NCBI RefSeq assembly: GCF_015351075.1
Contig: NZ_JADKRS010000001.1
Location: 744,001 to 808,000 of the forward strand
Source: Clavibacter sp. VKM Ac-2873
GTDB taxonomy: Bacteria; Actinomycetota; Actinomycetes; Actinomycetales; Microbacteriaceae
DNA length: 64,000 bases
Direction: 5' to 3'
Position numbers and translations under genes: made by a program. Every line of letters starts with the position of its first letter. The stretch's first letter is position 1. Shown here one piece after another: positions 48,861 through 57,227 of the stretch. Under the pieces are notes generated by a model. That model was given only the letters and a program-made list of their open reading frames with translations, did not search any database and was not told where the DNA came from.

Positions 48861-49735
48861 CGGGGCCGCTCGACGGCCGCACCGTCGTCATCACGGGCGC
48901 GAGCTCCGGCATCGGGCGCATCGCCGCCCGCGAGCTGCATGCACGCGGCGCCGACGTCGTCGTGGTCGGGCGTGATCCCGAGCGCACGCGCGGCATCGCC
49001 GCCGAGCTGGGCGCGCGGCACGTCCTCGCCGACATGGACCGGCTGGAGGAGGTGCGCGCGCTGGCCGCGACGCTCCTCGAGACGTGCCCGCGGATCCACG
49101 TGCTGGCCCTCAACGCCGGCAGCCTCGTGCCGCGCCGCGCCATGACGGTCGACGGCCACGAGACGACGTTCCAGCGGAACGTCCTCGCGCCGTTCCTCCT
49201 CACGCGCCTCCTGCTGCCGCGCCTCGAGGAGACGCAGGACGCGCTCGGCACCGACGAGAGCCCGGTGCGCGTCATCGGCACCGCGAGCCGCGCGAACCTC
49301 TGGGGCCGGGTGCGCCTCGACGACCTCGACTGGCGCCGGCGGCCGTGGCTCGGCGGCTGGCAGGCGTACGGCACGTCGAAGGCGATGATGATCCTGATGA
49401 TGCGCACGCTCGCGGAGCGCGTCGGCCCGCGCGGCATCGAGGCCTGCTCGTTCCACCCGGGCCTCGTGCGCACCTCGTTCGGATCCGACAGCACCGTGAT
49501 GAAGGCGCTGCTCGCGCTCTCCATGGGGGCGTACGGCATCTCCGCGGAGGCCGGCGCCGTGCCGCTCGTGCAGCTCGCGTCGGTGCCCGACCTGGCCGCG
49601 CCGAACGGCACCTACTTCGACCAGCTCACGCCCGACGGGAAGACGACCGCGCAGGCCGCCGACCGGCAGCTGGGCCGCGACCTGTGGGCGGCGCTGGAGC
49701 GGGCCGCCGGGACCGACGAGCCCGCGCGCAGCTGA
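48857..49735 (+). CDS. Short-chain dehydrogenase/reductase (protochlorophyllide/retinol-dehydrogenase-like)
   Basis: 292 residues. Cofactor motif VVITGASSGIGRIAAREL, Arg after the second strand (VVVVGRDPER, suggesting NADP), LALNAGSLVPRR, and the catalytic pair in WQAYGTSKAMMIL near residue 175. The extended C terminus (YFDQLTPDGKTTAQAAD) is typical of the long SDRs similar to retinol dehydrogenases. It begins with GTG in the stop of the HExxH gene. Confidence 0.86.
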   Translation: MTGPLDGRTVVITGASSGIGRIAARELHARGADVVVVGRDPERTRGIAAELGARHVLADMDRLEEVRALAATLLETCPRIHVLALNAGSLVPRRAMTVDGHETTFQRNVLAPFLLTRLLLPRLEETQDALGTDESPVRVIGTASRANLWGRVRLDDLDWRRRPWLGGWQAYGTSKAMMILMMRTLAERVGPRGIEACSFHPGLVRTSFGSDSTVMKALLALSMGAYGISAEAGAVPLVQLASVPDLAAPNGTYFDQLTPDGKTTAQAADRQLGRDLWAALERAAGTDEPARS

Positions 49736-49755
49736 ACCGGATCCGGGTCAACGGG

Positions 49756-50160
49756 TCAACGGGTCGCGAGCAGGTGCAGCAGGTCGTCGTGCCCGCCCAC
49801 GTGGCCGCCGAGCAGCACGCTGACCTCGGTGACGGGGTGATCGTCGGAGGTCGGCGCGGCGAAGACCATCATCTCGCTGGCCCACGCGCCGACGGCCCGG
49901 GCGACCGCGGCCATGGGCGCGGCGGGCGCGCCGTCGATCCCGCGGCCCGCGCGGGAGATCACGGTGACGACCATGCGCGGCGGGTGCGCGAGCGCGACCT
50001 CGACGGTCGCGTCCGGCACCTCGACGAACACGCTGCCGCGCGTGCACAGGGGCAGCGCCGTCAGCGCGGCCTGCGTCTCGGCGAGGCCGGTCTCGTCGGT
50101 GACGAGAAGGACCTGGCGCTTCGTGCCCTTCGCGGCGCGGGTGCGGGTGGATCCGGCCAT
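49756..50160 (-). CDS. Small protein resembling the C-terminal half of siderophore-interacting proteins
   Basis: 134 residues: QVLLVTDETGLAETQAALTAL matches the opening of the SIP NAD(P)H-binding half (LLLAGDETAAPAI in the neighbour), and GSVFVEVPDATVEV, ISRAGRGIDGAP follow the same order. The FAD domain is missing. It lies 2 bases downstream of the full SIP gene, so it looks like a duplicated and separated domain. Function unknown, presumably in iron handling. Confidence 0.7.
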   Translation of the reverse strand: MAGSTRTRAAKGTKRQVLLVTDETGLAETQAALTALPLCTRGSVFVEVPDATVEVALAHPPRMVVTVISRAGRGIDGAPAAPMAAVARAVGAWASEMMVFAAPTSDDHPVTEVSVLLGGHVGGHDDLLHLLATR

Positions 50161-50162
50161 GG

Positions 50163-51155
50163 TCAGGCGCCCTCGGCCGCGCCGCGGCGCCAGTAGCCCA
50201 TGAACGCCACCTGGCGTCGGTCGATCCCGGTGTCGCGCACGAGGAAGCGGCGGAGCGCCTTGATGCAGCCGGATTCGCCCGCGAGCCACGCGTACAGCGT
50301 GGAGCCCTCGTGGACGACGGGCGCGTCCCAGACGATGGCATCCGCGTCGTCCTCGGCGAGCGCCTGCGCCTCGTCGGCGAGGGCGACCTCGGGGGCCGCG
50401 ATGGCGCCGACCTTCACGTGGCAGTCGACCCAGTGGCGCACGGCCTCCTCCAGGCGGGATCCGTTCGGGCGGCCGTCGCGCGGCAGCCAGGTGAGGTTCA
50501 CGCCCTTCGGGACGCGCACGTCGAGGCGGTCGCCCGTGACGGGCACCTCGATGAACGCGCAGCCGACGGCGTCGTCCGGCAGGGAGGAGAGGATGTTGCA
50601 GATGGCGGGCGCGGCCGTCTCGTCGCCCGCGAGGAGCAGCGAGCGGGCGGCGCCCGGGTGCCATTCGATGCCGAGGCCGCGCGCGGGGCTCCGGGCGTCC
50701 GGGCCGATGAGGACGAGGGGGTCGCCGACCTCTGCGGCGCCGGCCCAACGGGAGGCGGGACCCATGTCGCCGTGGAGAGCGAAGTCGACGTCGACCTCGC
50801 CGAGCTCGCGGCGGACCGCGCGGGACGTGTAGGTGCGCAGCGGGTTGCGCTCGGCGTCGGGCAGCGCGCGCCACCAGGCGAACCAGTCGTCGCCGCCGAC
50901 CCCGGTGAGGTCGGGCAGGCCGTGCTCGGCGACCGGGAGCAGCAGCTTGATGCGCTGGTCGAGGCACTCGTCGCCGAAGTCGCGGAGGTCGTCGCTCTGG
51001 AACGTGATGCGCACGAAGGTGGGGCTGACCCGCTCGGTGCGCGCGACGCGGGCCGCGAACGGGCGGTAGGCGGGGCGCTCCGCCTCGGGTTGCTCCACGA
51101 CCACGGCCTCGGCGTCTGCCGTGCTGCTGGCGAGGGTCGCGGTGGAGGTAAGCAC
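50163..51155 (-). CDS. Siderophore-interacting FAD-binding protein
   Basis: 330-residue NAD(P)H-flavin ferric-siderophore reductase of the ViuB/SIP family, acting in the cytoplasm to release iron. The FAD motif is PLRTYTSRAVRRE near residue 120, followed by DFALHGDMGPASRWA; the nucleotide domain begins at LLLAGDETAAPAICNIL and ends with GESGCIKALRRFLVRDTGI and the family terminal VAFMGYWRRGAAEGA. The GTG start is 6 nt after CATACT, and an iron-box-like site covers the start. Confidence 0.92.
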   Translation of the reverse strand: MLTSTATLASSTADAEAVVVEQPEAERPAYRPFAARVARTERVSPTFVRITFQSDDLRDFGDECLDQRIKLLLPVAEHGLPDLTGVGGDDWFAWWRALPDAERNPLRTYTSRAVRRELGEVDVDFALHGDMGPASRWAGAAEVGDPLVLIGPDARSPARGLGIEWHPGAARSLLLAGDETAAPAICNILSSLPDDAVGCAFIEVPVTGDRLDVRVPKGVNLTWLPRDGRPNGSRLEEAVRHWVDCHVKVGAIAAPEVALADEAQALAEDDADAIVWDAPVVHEGSTLYAWLAGESGCIKALRRFLVRDTGIDRRQVAFMGYWRRGAAEGA

Positions 51156-51162
51156 AGCCTAA
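51144..51162 (-). promoter_or_regulatory. Iron-box-like operator (DtxR/IdeR type) at the SIP start
   Basis: On the minus strand the 19 bases TTAGGCTGTGCTTACCTCC match the DtxR/IdeR consensus TTAGGTTAGGCTAACCTAA at 13 positions. The site lies just downstream of the -10 box CATACT (51162-51167) and spans the GTG, where bound repressor would block initiation. Confidence 0.55.
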
Positions 51163-51235
51163 GTATGGCATGCCTTACCTCCGGCGGCGAGGTCCGGCGG
51201 CGGATCGGGGCCGGGATCCACGGGAGGATGTCAGG

Positions 51236-51973
51236 GTGATCACCCCCGTCCTCGTCGCCGTGTTCGTGGGCGCGGTCGCGCAGCGCGTGACGGGTCTCGG
51301 CTTCGCGCTCGTGGTGGCGCCGGTGCTCGTGATCCTGCTCGGGCCCTTCGACGGCGTCATGATCGTCAACCTCTGCAGCGTGCTCTCCGCGTCCCTGATC
51401 CTCGCGGGCGTCCGCCGCGACGTGGAGTGGCGCCGCTACCTCCTGCTCGCCGGGCCCGCGGTCGTCGGCATCGTGCCCGGCGCGCTGCTCGCCTACCTGC
51501 TGCCGGAGCCGGCGCTCGAGATCGGCATCGGGCTGCTGCTCGTCGCCGCGCTCACGACCTCGCTCGCCCTGCGCCGTACGACCCGGGTGATCGACGGCCC
51601 GGGCGTGATGGCCGGCTTCGGCTTCGCGGCGGGCGTGATGAACGCGGCAGCGGGCATCGGCGGCCCGAGCGTGAGCGTCTACGCGGTGGTGAGCCGATGG
51701 GATCAGCGCGGCTTCGCGGCGACCCTGCAGCCGTTCTTCCTCACCACGGGCGCCGTGTCGCTCCTCACGAAGCTCGTGCTGGCGCCCGACCGCTGGCCGG
51801 ACCTGGGCCCGGCCGCGTGGGTCGGCATCGTGGTGACGCTCGTCGCGGGCGTCGGCGCGGGCACGCTGCTGGCGCCGCGGATCCCGGCCCGCGGGGCGCG
51901 CGCCGCCGTCGTGGTGCTCGCCTTCGCGGGCGCGGTGACGGCGATCGTCAAGGGCGTCGGCGGACTCGTCTGA
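51236..51973 (+). CDS. TauE/SafE-family (TSUP) permease
   Basis: 245 residues, about eight membrane helices in two related halves; the second opens with GPGVMAGFGFAAGVMNAAAGIGGPS, the TSUP repeat motif (quoted at its start only in part elsewhere), the first with VGAVAQRVTGLGFALVVAP. Family members move sulfite, sulfoacetate or other small anions. GGAGG lies about 7 nt before GTG 51236. It is divergent from the SIP gene, and ends 10 bases from the converging amidase gene. Confidence 0.85.
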   Translation: MITPVLVAVFVGAVAQRVTGLGFALVVAPVLVILLGPFDGVMIVNLCSVLSASLILAGVRRDVEWRRYLLLAGPAVVGIVPGALLAYLLPEPALEIGIGLLLVAALTTSLALRRTTRVIDGPGVMAGFGFAAGVMNAAAGIGGPSVSVYAVVSRWDQRGFAATLQPFFLTTGAVSLLTKLVLAPDRWPDLGPAAWVGIVVTLVAGVGAGTLLAPRIPARGARAAVVVLAFAGAVTAIVKGVGGLV

Positions 51974-51982
51974 TCCGCCCGC

Positions 51983-53410
51983 TCACCACTGCGGCGGGTG
52001 CCGGCGCTGCCACGGCAGGCGCCGCTCGAGCTGCCGTCCGATCGCGAGGAGGGTCGCCTCGCCGCCCGGCTTCCCGACGAGCTGCACGCCCATCGGGAGG
52101 CCGTCGTCGGTGAGGTGGACGGGCAGCGTGATCGCGGGCAGGCCCGTGACGTTCGCGAACGACGTGTACGGCGTGTACCGCACCTGCTGGGCGAAGTTCC
52201 GCTCGCCGTCCTCGGCGTCGTACCAGCCGATCGGCCGCGGCTCCTGCGCGAGCGCGGGCGTGAGCACGGCGTCGACGTGCGCGAACTGGGCGATGACGCT
52301 GCGCTCGAAGGCCGTGAGCTGCGCGAGCGCGCGGGCGAGGTCGCGCGCGGAGAGGGCCCGGCCGCGCTCGACGAGCCAGCGGGTGAGCGGCTCGAGGAGC
52401 TCCAGCTGGTCGCCCTCGGCGGGGATCCCCGCGGCACCGGCCTGCCAGATGGTGCGGAACGCGGGCGCGTAGGTGGGGTCGGGGCGGAGCGCGAGGTCCT
52501 CGAGGCCGTGGCCCATGGTCGCCAGCTCGCGCACGGCGAGCGCGAGCGCGTCGTCGGCGGAAGCGTCGCGGACGATCTCGTACGCGTCGTCCCACGGCGT
52601 CGTGGTCATCACGCCGATCTGGAAGCGGCCCTCGCCGCGGACGGCGGCGCCGAGCAGGTCGCCGTCGCCGTCGTCGGGCGCGCGCAGGGTGAAGGGGTGG
52701 GCGATGCGGCCGTTGACCCGGCCGATCATCGCGTCGAGCAGCATGGCGGCATCCGCGACGCTGCGCGCGAGCGGGCCGGGCACCACGAGGCCCGCGAGCG
52801 ACTCCTGGCCGGAGCCCGCGGGCACCAGCCCACGCGACGGCTTCAGGCCGACGAGCCCGGTGGCCGCCGCGGGGATGCGCACGGAGCCGCCGCCGTCGGA
52901 TCCGGGGGCGAACGGGAGGAGGCCCGCGGCGACCGCGACGGCCGCTCCCCCGCTGGATCCGCCGGCGCCGCGCGTCGTGTCCCAGGGCGTGCGCGCGGGC
53001 GGGGCGACGAGGCTCTCGGTGTACGACGGCAGGCCGAACTCGGGCGCGCTGGTCTTGCCGAGGCTGATGCCGCCCGCGTCGTCGAGCGCCTGCGGGATCG
53101 CGTCGGTGCGCTCGGACACGTGGTCGCGGAAGAGGCGCGAGCCGAACGTCGTGCGGACGCCGGCGCGCTCGGAGAGGTCCTTGTCGCCGAACGGCAGCCC
53201 CCAGAGCGGCGCGGTGCGCGGCACCTCGCGCTCGACGTACCGGGCGCGCGCGAGGGCGCGGTCGGCGGTGACGGTCGTGAAGGCGCCGAGGCCCGGATCC
53301 AGCCGCTCGATGCGCTCGAGGTAGTGCGTCACGAGCTCGGTCGGGGTGACCTCGCCGCGCTGGAGCTGGTCCCACTGGTCCTGGGCGCTGAGGTGGTGGA
53401 GTTCGAACAC
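51983..53410 (-). CDS. Amidase-signature-family amidase
   Basis: 475 residues with the Ser-Ser-Lys triad of the family: Lys in LPFGDKDLSERAG near residue 75, Ser in TRGAGGSSGGAAVAVAAG (near 150), and the nucleophile Ser in GSDGGGSVRIPAAATG near 175. No signal peptide. Substrate unknown; GatA is unlikely since gatB and gatC are absent nearby. GTG 53410 is 6 nt after a TACGCT -10 box, the same box as dapD. Confidence 0.9.
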   Translation of the reverse strand: MFELHHLSAQDQWDQLQRGEVTPTELVTHYLERIERLDPGLGAFTTVTADRALARARYVEREVPRTAPLWGLPFGDKDLSERAGVRTTFGSRLFRDHVSERTDAIPQALDDAGGISLGKTSAPEFGLPSYTESLVAPPARTPWDTTRGAGGSSGGAAVAVAAGLLPFAPGSDGGGSVRIPAAATGLVGLKPSRGLVPAGSGQESLAGLVVPGPLARSVADAAMLLDAMIGRVNGRIAHPFTLRAPDDGDGDLLGAAVRGEGRFQIGVMTTTPWDDAYEIVRDASADDALALAVRELATMGHGLEDLALRPDPTYAPAFRTIWQAGAAGIPAEGDQLELLEPLTRWLVERGRALSARDLARALAQLTAFERSVIAQFAHVDAVLTPALAQEPRPIGWYDAEDGERNFAQQVRYTPYTSFANVTGLPAITLPVHLTDDGLPMGVQLVGKPGGEATLLAIGRQLERRLPWQRRHPPQW

Positions 53411-53416
53411 CGCTCC

Positions 53417-53422
53417 AGCGTA
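53417..53422 (-). promoter_or_regulatory. -10 box of the amidase gene
   Basis: TACGCT on the minus strand exactly 6 nt before GTG 53410; no ribosome binding site. Confidence 0.5.
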
Positions 53423-53517
53423 GGCCGGGGTCGGGAGGGGGCGACCGGCCGCGGATGAGCGGACGGGGCGGGCGCCGGTCGTCCCGGCAGCCGCCCCGTC
53501 CGTCACGGGTGCGCTCG

Positions 53518-55665
53518 TCAGCGGCGCGCGGCCCCCGACATGCGGCGGCGGAAGGCGACGAGCGCGAGGCCCAGCGCGAGCGCGGCGAGCGAGGTGCCGA
53601 GGACGGGGCCCGCCTCGGATCCGGTCGCGGCGAGCGTCGGCTCCGAGCTCGGCGCGGCCACCGTGCCCGTGCCGGACGGGACGACGGATCCCGCCGACGT
53701 GTCGAGCGCGTAGAGCACCGAGGCGCCCGTGCTCGGCAGCAGGAACGCGAGCTGATGCGGTCCCGCGGCGAGGTCGGCCGGGACGGTGAACCGGACGCTC
53801 GCGCGCCCCTGCTCGTCGGTCGTGTCGACCACCGCGGCGTCGATCGGGGTGCGCGCGACCTCCTGGCCGTCGATGAGCGTCACGACCTCGGTGTCCTGCA
53901 CGGGCGCGTTCGAGACGAGCAGCGAGGAGAGCGCGTAGCTGCGCTCCTGGCCCGCCCGGGGAGCCTGGCCCGTCGTGTCGACGACGCCGACGGAGCGCGT
54001 CGCCGAGTCGGGCTCGACGGGCGAGAACTCGGTGATGTAGTCGACGAACGCGGTGAGGTCGATGCGACCCGAGTCGCTCTGCCCGGTCGTGTTCGCGAGC
54101 TCCGTGAAGTTGTCGCCGCCCTCCGCGAGGAAGCTGTTCGCCACCATCGTGAAGACGCGCGCGGGATCCACCGGCGCGCCCTGGAAGAACACGCCCGTGA
54201 TCCGCTCGCCGCGCGCGGCCGTCGGGTCGTACGTGTAGGTGAGGTCGCGCGAGAGGCCGAGCTTGAGGAACGGCCGCGACGAGCCCTCGGGCTGCCACTG
54301 CTGCTCGAGCACGGCCTTGATGCCCGCGCCCGTGATCTTCGCGGTGGTGAGCGTGTTGGCGAACGGCTGCACGATGGCGGCCTCCTTGTAGGTCACCTCG
54401 CCCTCCGCGTCGCCGGTGCCGGAGGACGCGACGGTGAGGTCCTGGCGGACGCCTCCCGGGTTCATGAAGGCGATCTCGGTGCCGAGGTCGGCCTGCGTCG
54501 CCCACAGCTGCGCGTCGGCGACGAGGTTGCCGATGGTGGACTCGCCGCCGCGGTTCTCGGAGCCGTCCGCCTGGCGGGCGCGCGTGATGTCGCCCGTGAT
54601 CTCGCCGACGGTGCGGCTGCCGATGACCTCGGCCTTCGCGACCGCGGCGTCGACGATGCGCTGCACCGCGGGATCCGCCGGGAACGCCGGCTTGCCGTCG
54701 GCGGTGAGCAGCGGCACGAGCTCGCTCGAGATGGAGGTCAGCGCCTTGGTGGCGGGGTCCACCGTGAGCGACAGGTGCCCGAGGTTGGTCCCGTAGCTGC
54801 CGGTCTGCAGCACGGGGAGCGGCAGGGCCTTGCCCGGGACGGGGAGGTCGTAGTCGTAGCCGAGGTGGGTGTGGCCCGAGATCACGGCGTCGACGTCGCT
54901 CTGGACGCCCGTGACGATGCGGCCGAACACCGAGTCGTCGGTGAGGGACGACTCGTCGGAGGTGGACGCGCCCTCGTGCACGACGAGGACGACCACGTCG
55001 GCCTCGCCGTTCGCGTCGTCGCCGTCGCGGAGCGCGCGAGCGGTGGCGGTGGAGGCGTCGACGACGCCGCCGACGTCGAGCGTCGCGATCCCGGCCGGGC
55101 TCACGAGCTCCGGCAGCGCCTCCGTGGTGGCGCCGACGAACGCGACGCGCACGCCGTCGATGTCCTGCACGTCGTACGCGGCGTAGGCGTGCTCCTTCGT
55201 GCCCTTCTCGTAGAGGTTCGCCGAGATGTAGGGGAAGTCGGACGCGGGGACGACGCGGCCGTCGACGTCGTCGCGGCCCTGGTCGAACTCGTGGTTGCCG
55301 AGCGTGGAGACGGAGACGCCCATGGCGTTCAGCGCGTCGAGGGTCGGCTGGTCCTGCTGCGACAGCGAGGTGAACGTCGACGCGCCGATGTTGTCGCCCG
55401 CGCTGATGAGCGTGCTGTTGGGGTTGGCGGCCTTCGCCTGCTGGAAGGCGCCGGAGATGACGGCGGCGCCCGCGGTGGACGACGTGGTCTCGAGGCGGCC
55501 GTGGAAGTCGTTGATCGAGTAGACGTCGATCGCGACGTCGCCCTCCGCAGCGGAGGCGGGCGCGGCGCCGAGGCCGAGGACGGCGGTGGCGGACAGTCCC
55601 ACCACGAGGGCGAGGGCGCCGGAGCGCCGGGCTCCGGACGGGCGGCGGGTGGGAGCAGGGCGCAT
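53518..55665 (-). CDS. Secreted 5'-nucleotidase-family metallophosphoesterase with LAATG sorting signal
   Basis: 715 residues. Signal peptide ending near APASAAEG; metallophosphoesterase domain (SINDFHGRLE, LISAGDNIGAS, TLGNHEFDQG, ISGHTHLGYDYD) to about residue 300; 5'-nucleotidase C-terminal substrate domain (NPGGVRQDLTV, to about 520); a Ser/Ala/Pro stretch; then LAATG at about 678 with a hydrophobic helix and RRR tail. That ending is a class E-type (LAxTG) sortase signal, so the enzyme should be wall-anchored and scavenge nucleotides outside the cell. No sortase gene is in the window. Confidence 0.92.
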   Translation of the reverse strand: MRPAPTRRPSGARRSGALALVVGLSATAVLGLGAAPASAAEGDVAIDVYSINDFHGRLETTSSTAGAAVISGAFQQAKAANPNSTLISAGDNIGASTFTSLSQQDQPTLDALNAMGVSVSTLGNHEFDQGRDDVDGRVVPASDFPYISANLYEKGTKEHAYAAYDVQDIDGVRVAFVGATTEALPELVSPAGIATLDVGGVVDASTATARALRDGDDANGEADVVVLVVHEGASTSDESSLTDDSVFGRIVTGVQSDVDAVISGHTHLGYDYDLPVPGKALPLPVLQTGSYGTNLGHLSLTVDPATKALTSISSELVPLLTADGKPAFPADPAVQRIVDAAVAKAEVIGSRTVGEITGDITRARQADGSENRGGESTIGNLVADAQLWATQADLGTEIAFMNPGGVRQDLTVASSGTGDAEGEVTYKEAAIVQPFANTLTTAKITGAGIKAVLEQQWQPEGSSRPFLKLGLSRDLTYTYDPTAARGERITGVFFQGAPVDPARVFTMVANSFLAEGGDNFTELANTTGQSDSGRIDLTAFVDYITEFSPVEPDSATRSVGVVDTTGQAPRAGQERSYALSSLLVSNAPVQDTEVVTLIDGQEVARTPIDAAVVDTTDEQGRASVRFTVPADLAAGPHQLAFLLPSTGASVLYALDTSAGSVVPSGTGTVAAPSSEPTLAATGSEAGPVLGTSLAALALGLALVAFRRRMSGAARR

Positions 55666-55791
55666 GCGGGGACATCCTCGTTCGGGCGGGCGGCGGTGAC
55701 CATTACCTTACGGAGCTGAGGTTTCCGTGGGGTTAACACCGGCGTCCGCTGCGAGCGCCGCCCTGCCGCGGAGCCATCGCATCCGGTCGGC

Positions 55792-57108
55792 TCAGCCCCG
55801 CACGAGCCCGGCGAGCTCGGCGCGCGTCGACGCGCCCATCTTCCTCAGCAGGTTCGCGACGTGGAACTTCACGGTGTTCTCGCTGATCCCGAGCGAGGTC
55901 GCGATGGCGCGGTTGCGGGATCCCCCGGCCACGAGCGCGAGCACCTCCCGCTCGCGCGCGCTCAGCCCCGCATCCCCCGCGGCGTCGAGGCCGGCCGCGG
56001 GCGCATCGAGCGGCAGGCGCACCGCGATCTCGGAGCCCCAGCCGGGCGTCGCCGTCACGTCGAGCGTGCCGTCGAGCGCGGCCACGCGGTCGGTGAGGCG
56101 GCGGAGCGCGTCGAGGTCGGCGGTGGTGGCCCCTGCGCCGTCGTCGCGGATCCCGACGAGCAGGTTGCTGCCGTCGCAATCCCACTGGATGCGCACGCGC
56201 GTCACGTCCGGCTGCTCGACGAGCGCGAGCACGGCGCCGCGCACGATGGCCCGACCCGCGTGCGCGACCTCGCCGGGGAGCGCGCGGCCGTCGACGGGCG
56301 GCTCCACGAACTGCACGTCGAGGTCGCGGAAGCGCACGAGCGGCCGCAGGTCGTCGCGGAGCCGGGCGAAGGCGCGCGCCACGGGCTCCTCGCCGAGCGA
56401 GCGGTCGCGGTCGCTCGCGGCGCGCAGCTCGACCATGGCGTTGGTCGCGAGGTCGGCCGCGGTCTGCCGGGCGGCCGCGTCGCCGGTGCGCGAGGAGCGC
56501 AGCACGGCGAGGAGCGACTCGAGGGTGGTGGCGTGCGCGTCGCCCAGCTCGGAGACGACGCGGGCGCGCTCGGAGGAGACGGCCCGCGCCTCCGCGAGGT
56601 AGGCGGGTGGCGCGGCGGCCACCTGCTGCCGGATCCCGTGGGCGACGCTCCGCCACAGCGCCCGCACCAGCTCGCGGGCGGCGGGCACGTCGTCGCCCGC
56701 GGCGACGGGATCGACGAGCACGAGGAGCGCGCCGGTGTCGGCGCGCCAGGCGGCGATCGTCCGCGGCCGGCCGCCGACGCGGTGCGCGACGGCCCAGGCG
56801 GAGCCCGCGTCGGCGGCGTCCCCGGCGGCGGATCCGTCGGCGAGGCTCGCGAGGATCCGGTCGAGCTCGGCGATGGTCACGTTCTCCACCACCTCCGCCT
56901 CGCCCGCCTTCTTGCGCGGGCGGCCGGTGCAGTCCTCGGTGAAGATCACGAGGGCGCGGTGCGCGACCACGGGCTGCAGCAGCGCGGACAGCGCCTCCGC
57001 GACCTCCTGCAGTGGGGCGGCGAGCGCGTCGTGCAGAGCGTCGAGGAGCGCGACCTGGTCGGCGGCGGAGCGGGCGGAGGGATCGGCGGGGTGGGTCCGG
57101 GACGGCAT
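55792..57108 (-). CDS. LuxR-family regulator with fused kinase-type ATPase domain
   Basis: 438 residues. The C-terminal ~60 form a LuxR/FixJ helix-turn-helix (LSAREREVLALVAGGSRNRA, TVKFHVANLLRKMG). Before it (about 250-370) lies a region like a NarX/DesK HATPase_c domain: VGIRDDGAGATTADL as G1-type box and TPGWGSEIAVRLPL at the end, but no clear N-box Asn or phospho-acceptor His. The N-terminal ~130 residues could be a GAF-like sensor. It is divergent from hxlB-hxlA and probably controls it. ATG 57108 follows TACGGT by 6 nt. Confidence 0.82.
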   Translation of the reverse strand: MPSRTHPADPSARSAADQVALLDALHDALAAPLQEVAEALSALLQPVVAHRALVIFTEDCTGRPRKKAGEAEVVENVTIAELDRILASLADGSAAGDAADAGSAWAVAHRVGGRPRTIAAWRADTGALLVLVDPVAAGDDVPAARELVRALWRSVAHGIRQQVAAAPPAYLAEARAVSSERARVVSELGDAHATTLESLLAVLRSSRTGDAAARQTAADLATNAMVELRAASDRDRSLGEEPVARAFARLRDDLRPLVRFRDLDVQFVEPPVDGRALPGEVAHAGRAIVRGAVLALVEQPDVTRVRIQWDCDGSNLLVGIRDDGAGATTADLDALRRLTDRVAALDGTLDVTATPGWGSEIAVRLPLDAPAAGLDAAGDAGLSAREREVLALVAGGSRNRAIATSLGISENTVKFHVANLLRKMGASTRAELAGLVRG

Positions 57109-57114
57109 CCCGCC

Positions 57115-57120
57115 ACCGTA
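57115..57120 (-). promoter_or_regulatory. -10 box of the LuxR-type gene
   Basis: TACGGT on the minus strand 6 nt before ATG 57108. Confidence 0.45.
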
Positions 57121-57121
57121 C

Positions 57122-57193
57122 GCCCACCCGATCCGCCGCTCCGGCGACGGCGACCTGCTCGGACGGGTAGGTGGATCCACCCATCGGGTGGGC
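57122..57193. promoter_or_regulatory. Inverted repeats in the LuxR-hxlB divergent region
   Basis: GCCCACCCGAT (57122-57132) recurs inverted as ATCGGGTGGGC (57183-57193), and the 12-bp palindrome GGTGGATCCACC (57170-57181) lies between. These may be binding sites for the divergent LuxR-type protein. Confidence 0.4.
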
Positions 57194-57227
57194 CGCACGG
57201 ACGGGCCGCGAGGAGCACCCTCGACAG

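Noticed and set aside
49744-49766. Tandem repeat of CGGGTCAA, period 8, at the end of the small SIP-like gene
   Set aside because: Fewer than three full copies, partly coding for the C terminus; too short to be meaningful.
51983-55675. A 1230-codon frame joining the amidase to the nucleotidase region
   Set aside because: Only the amidase part (to 53410) has family sequence. The rest is an out-of-frame reading of the nucleotidase gene.
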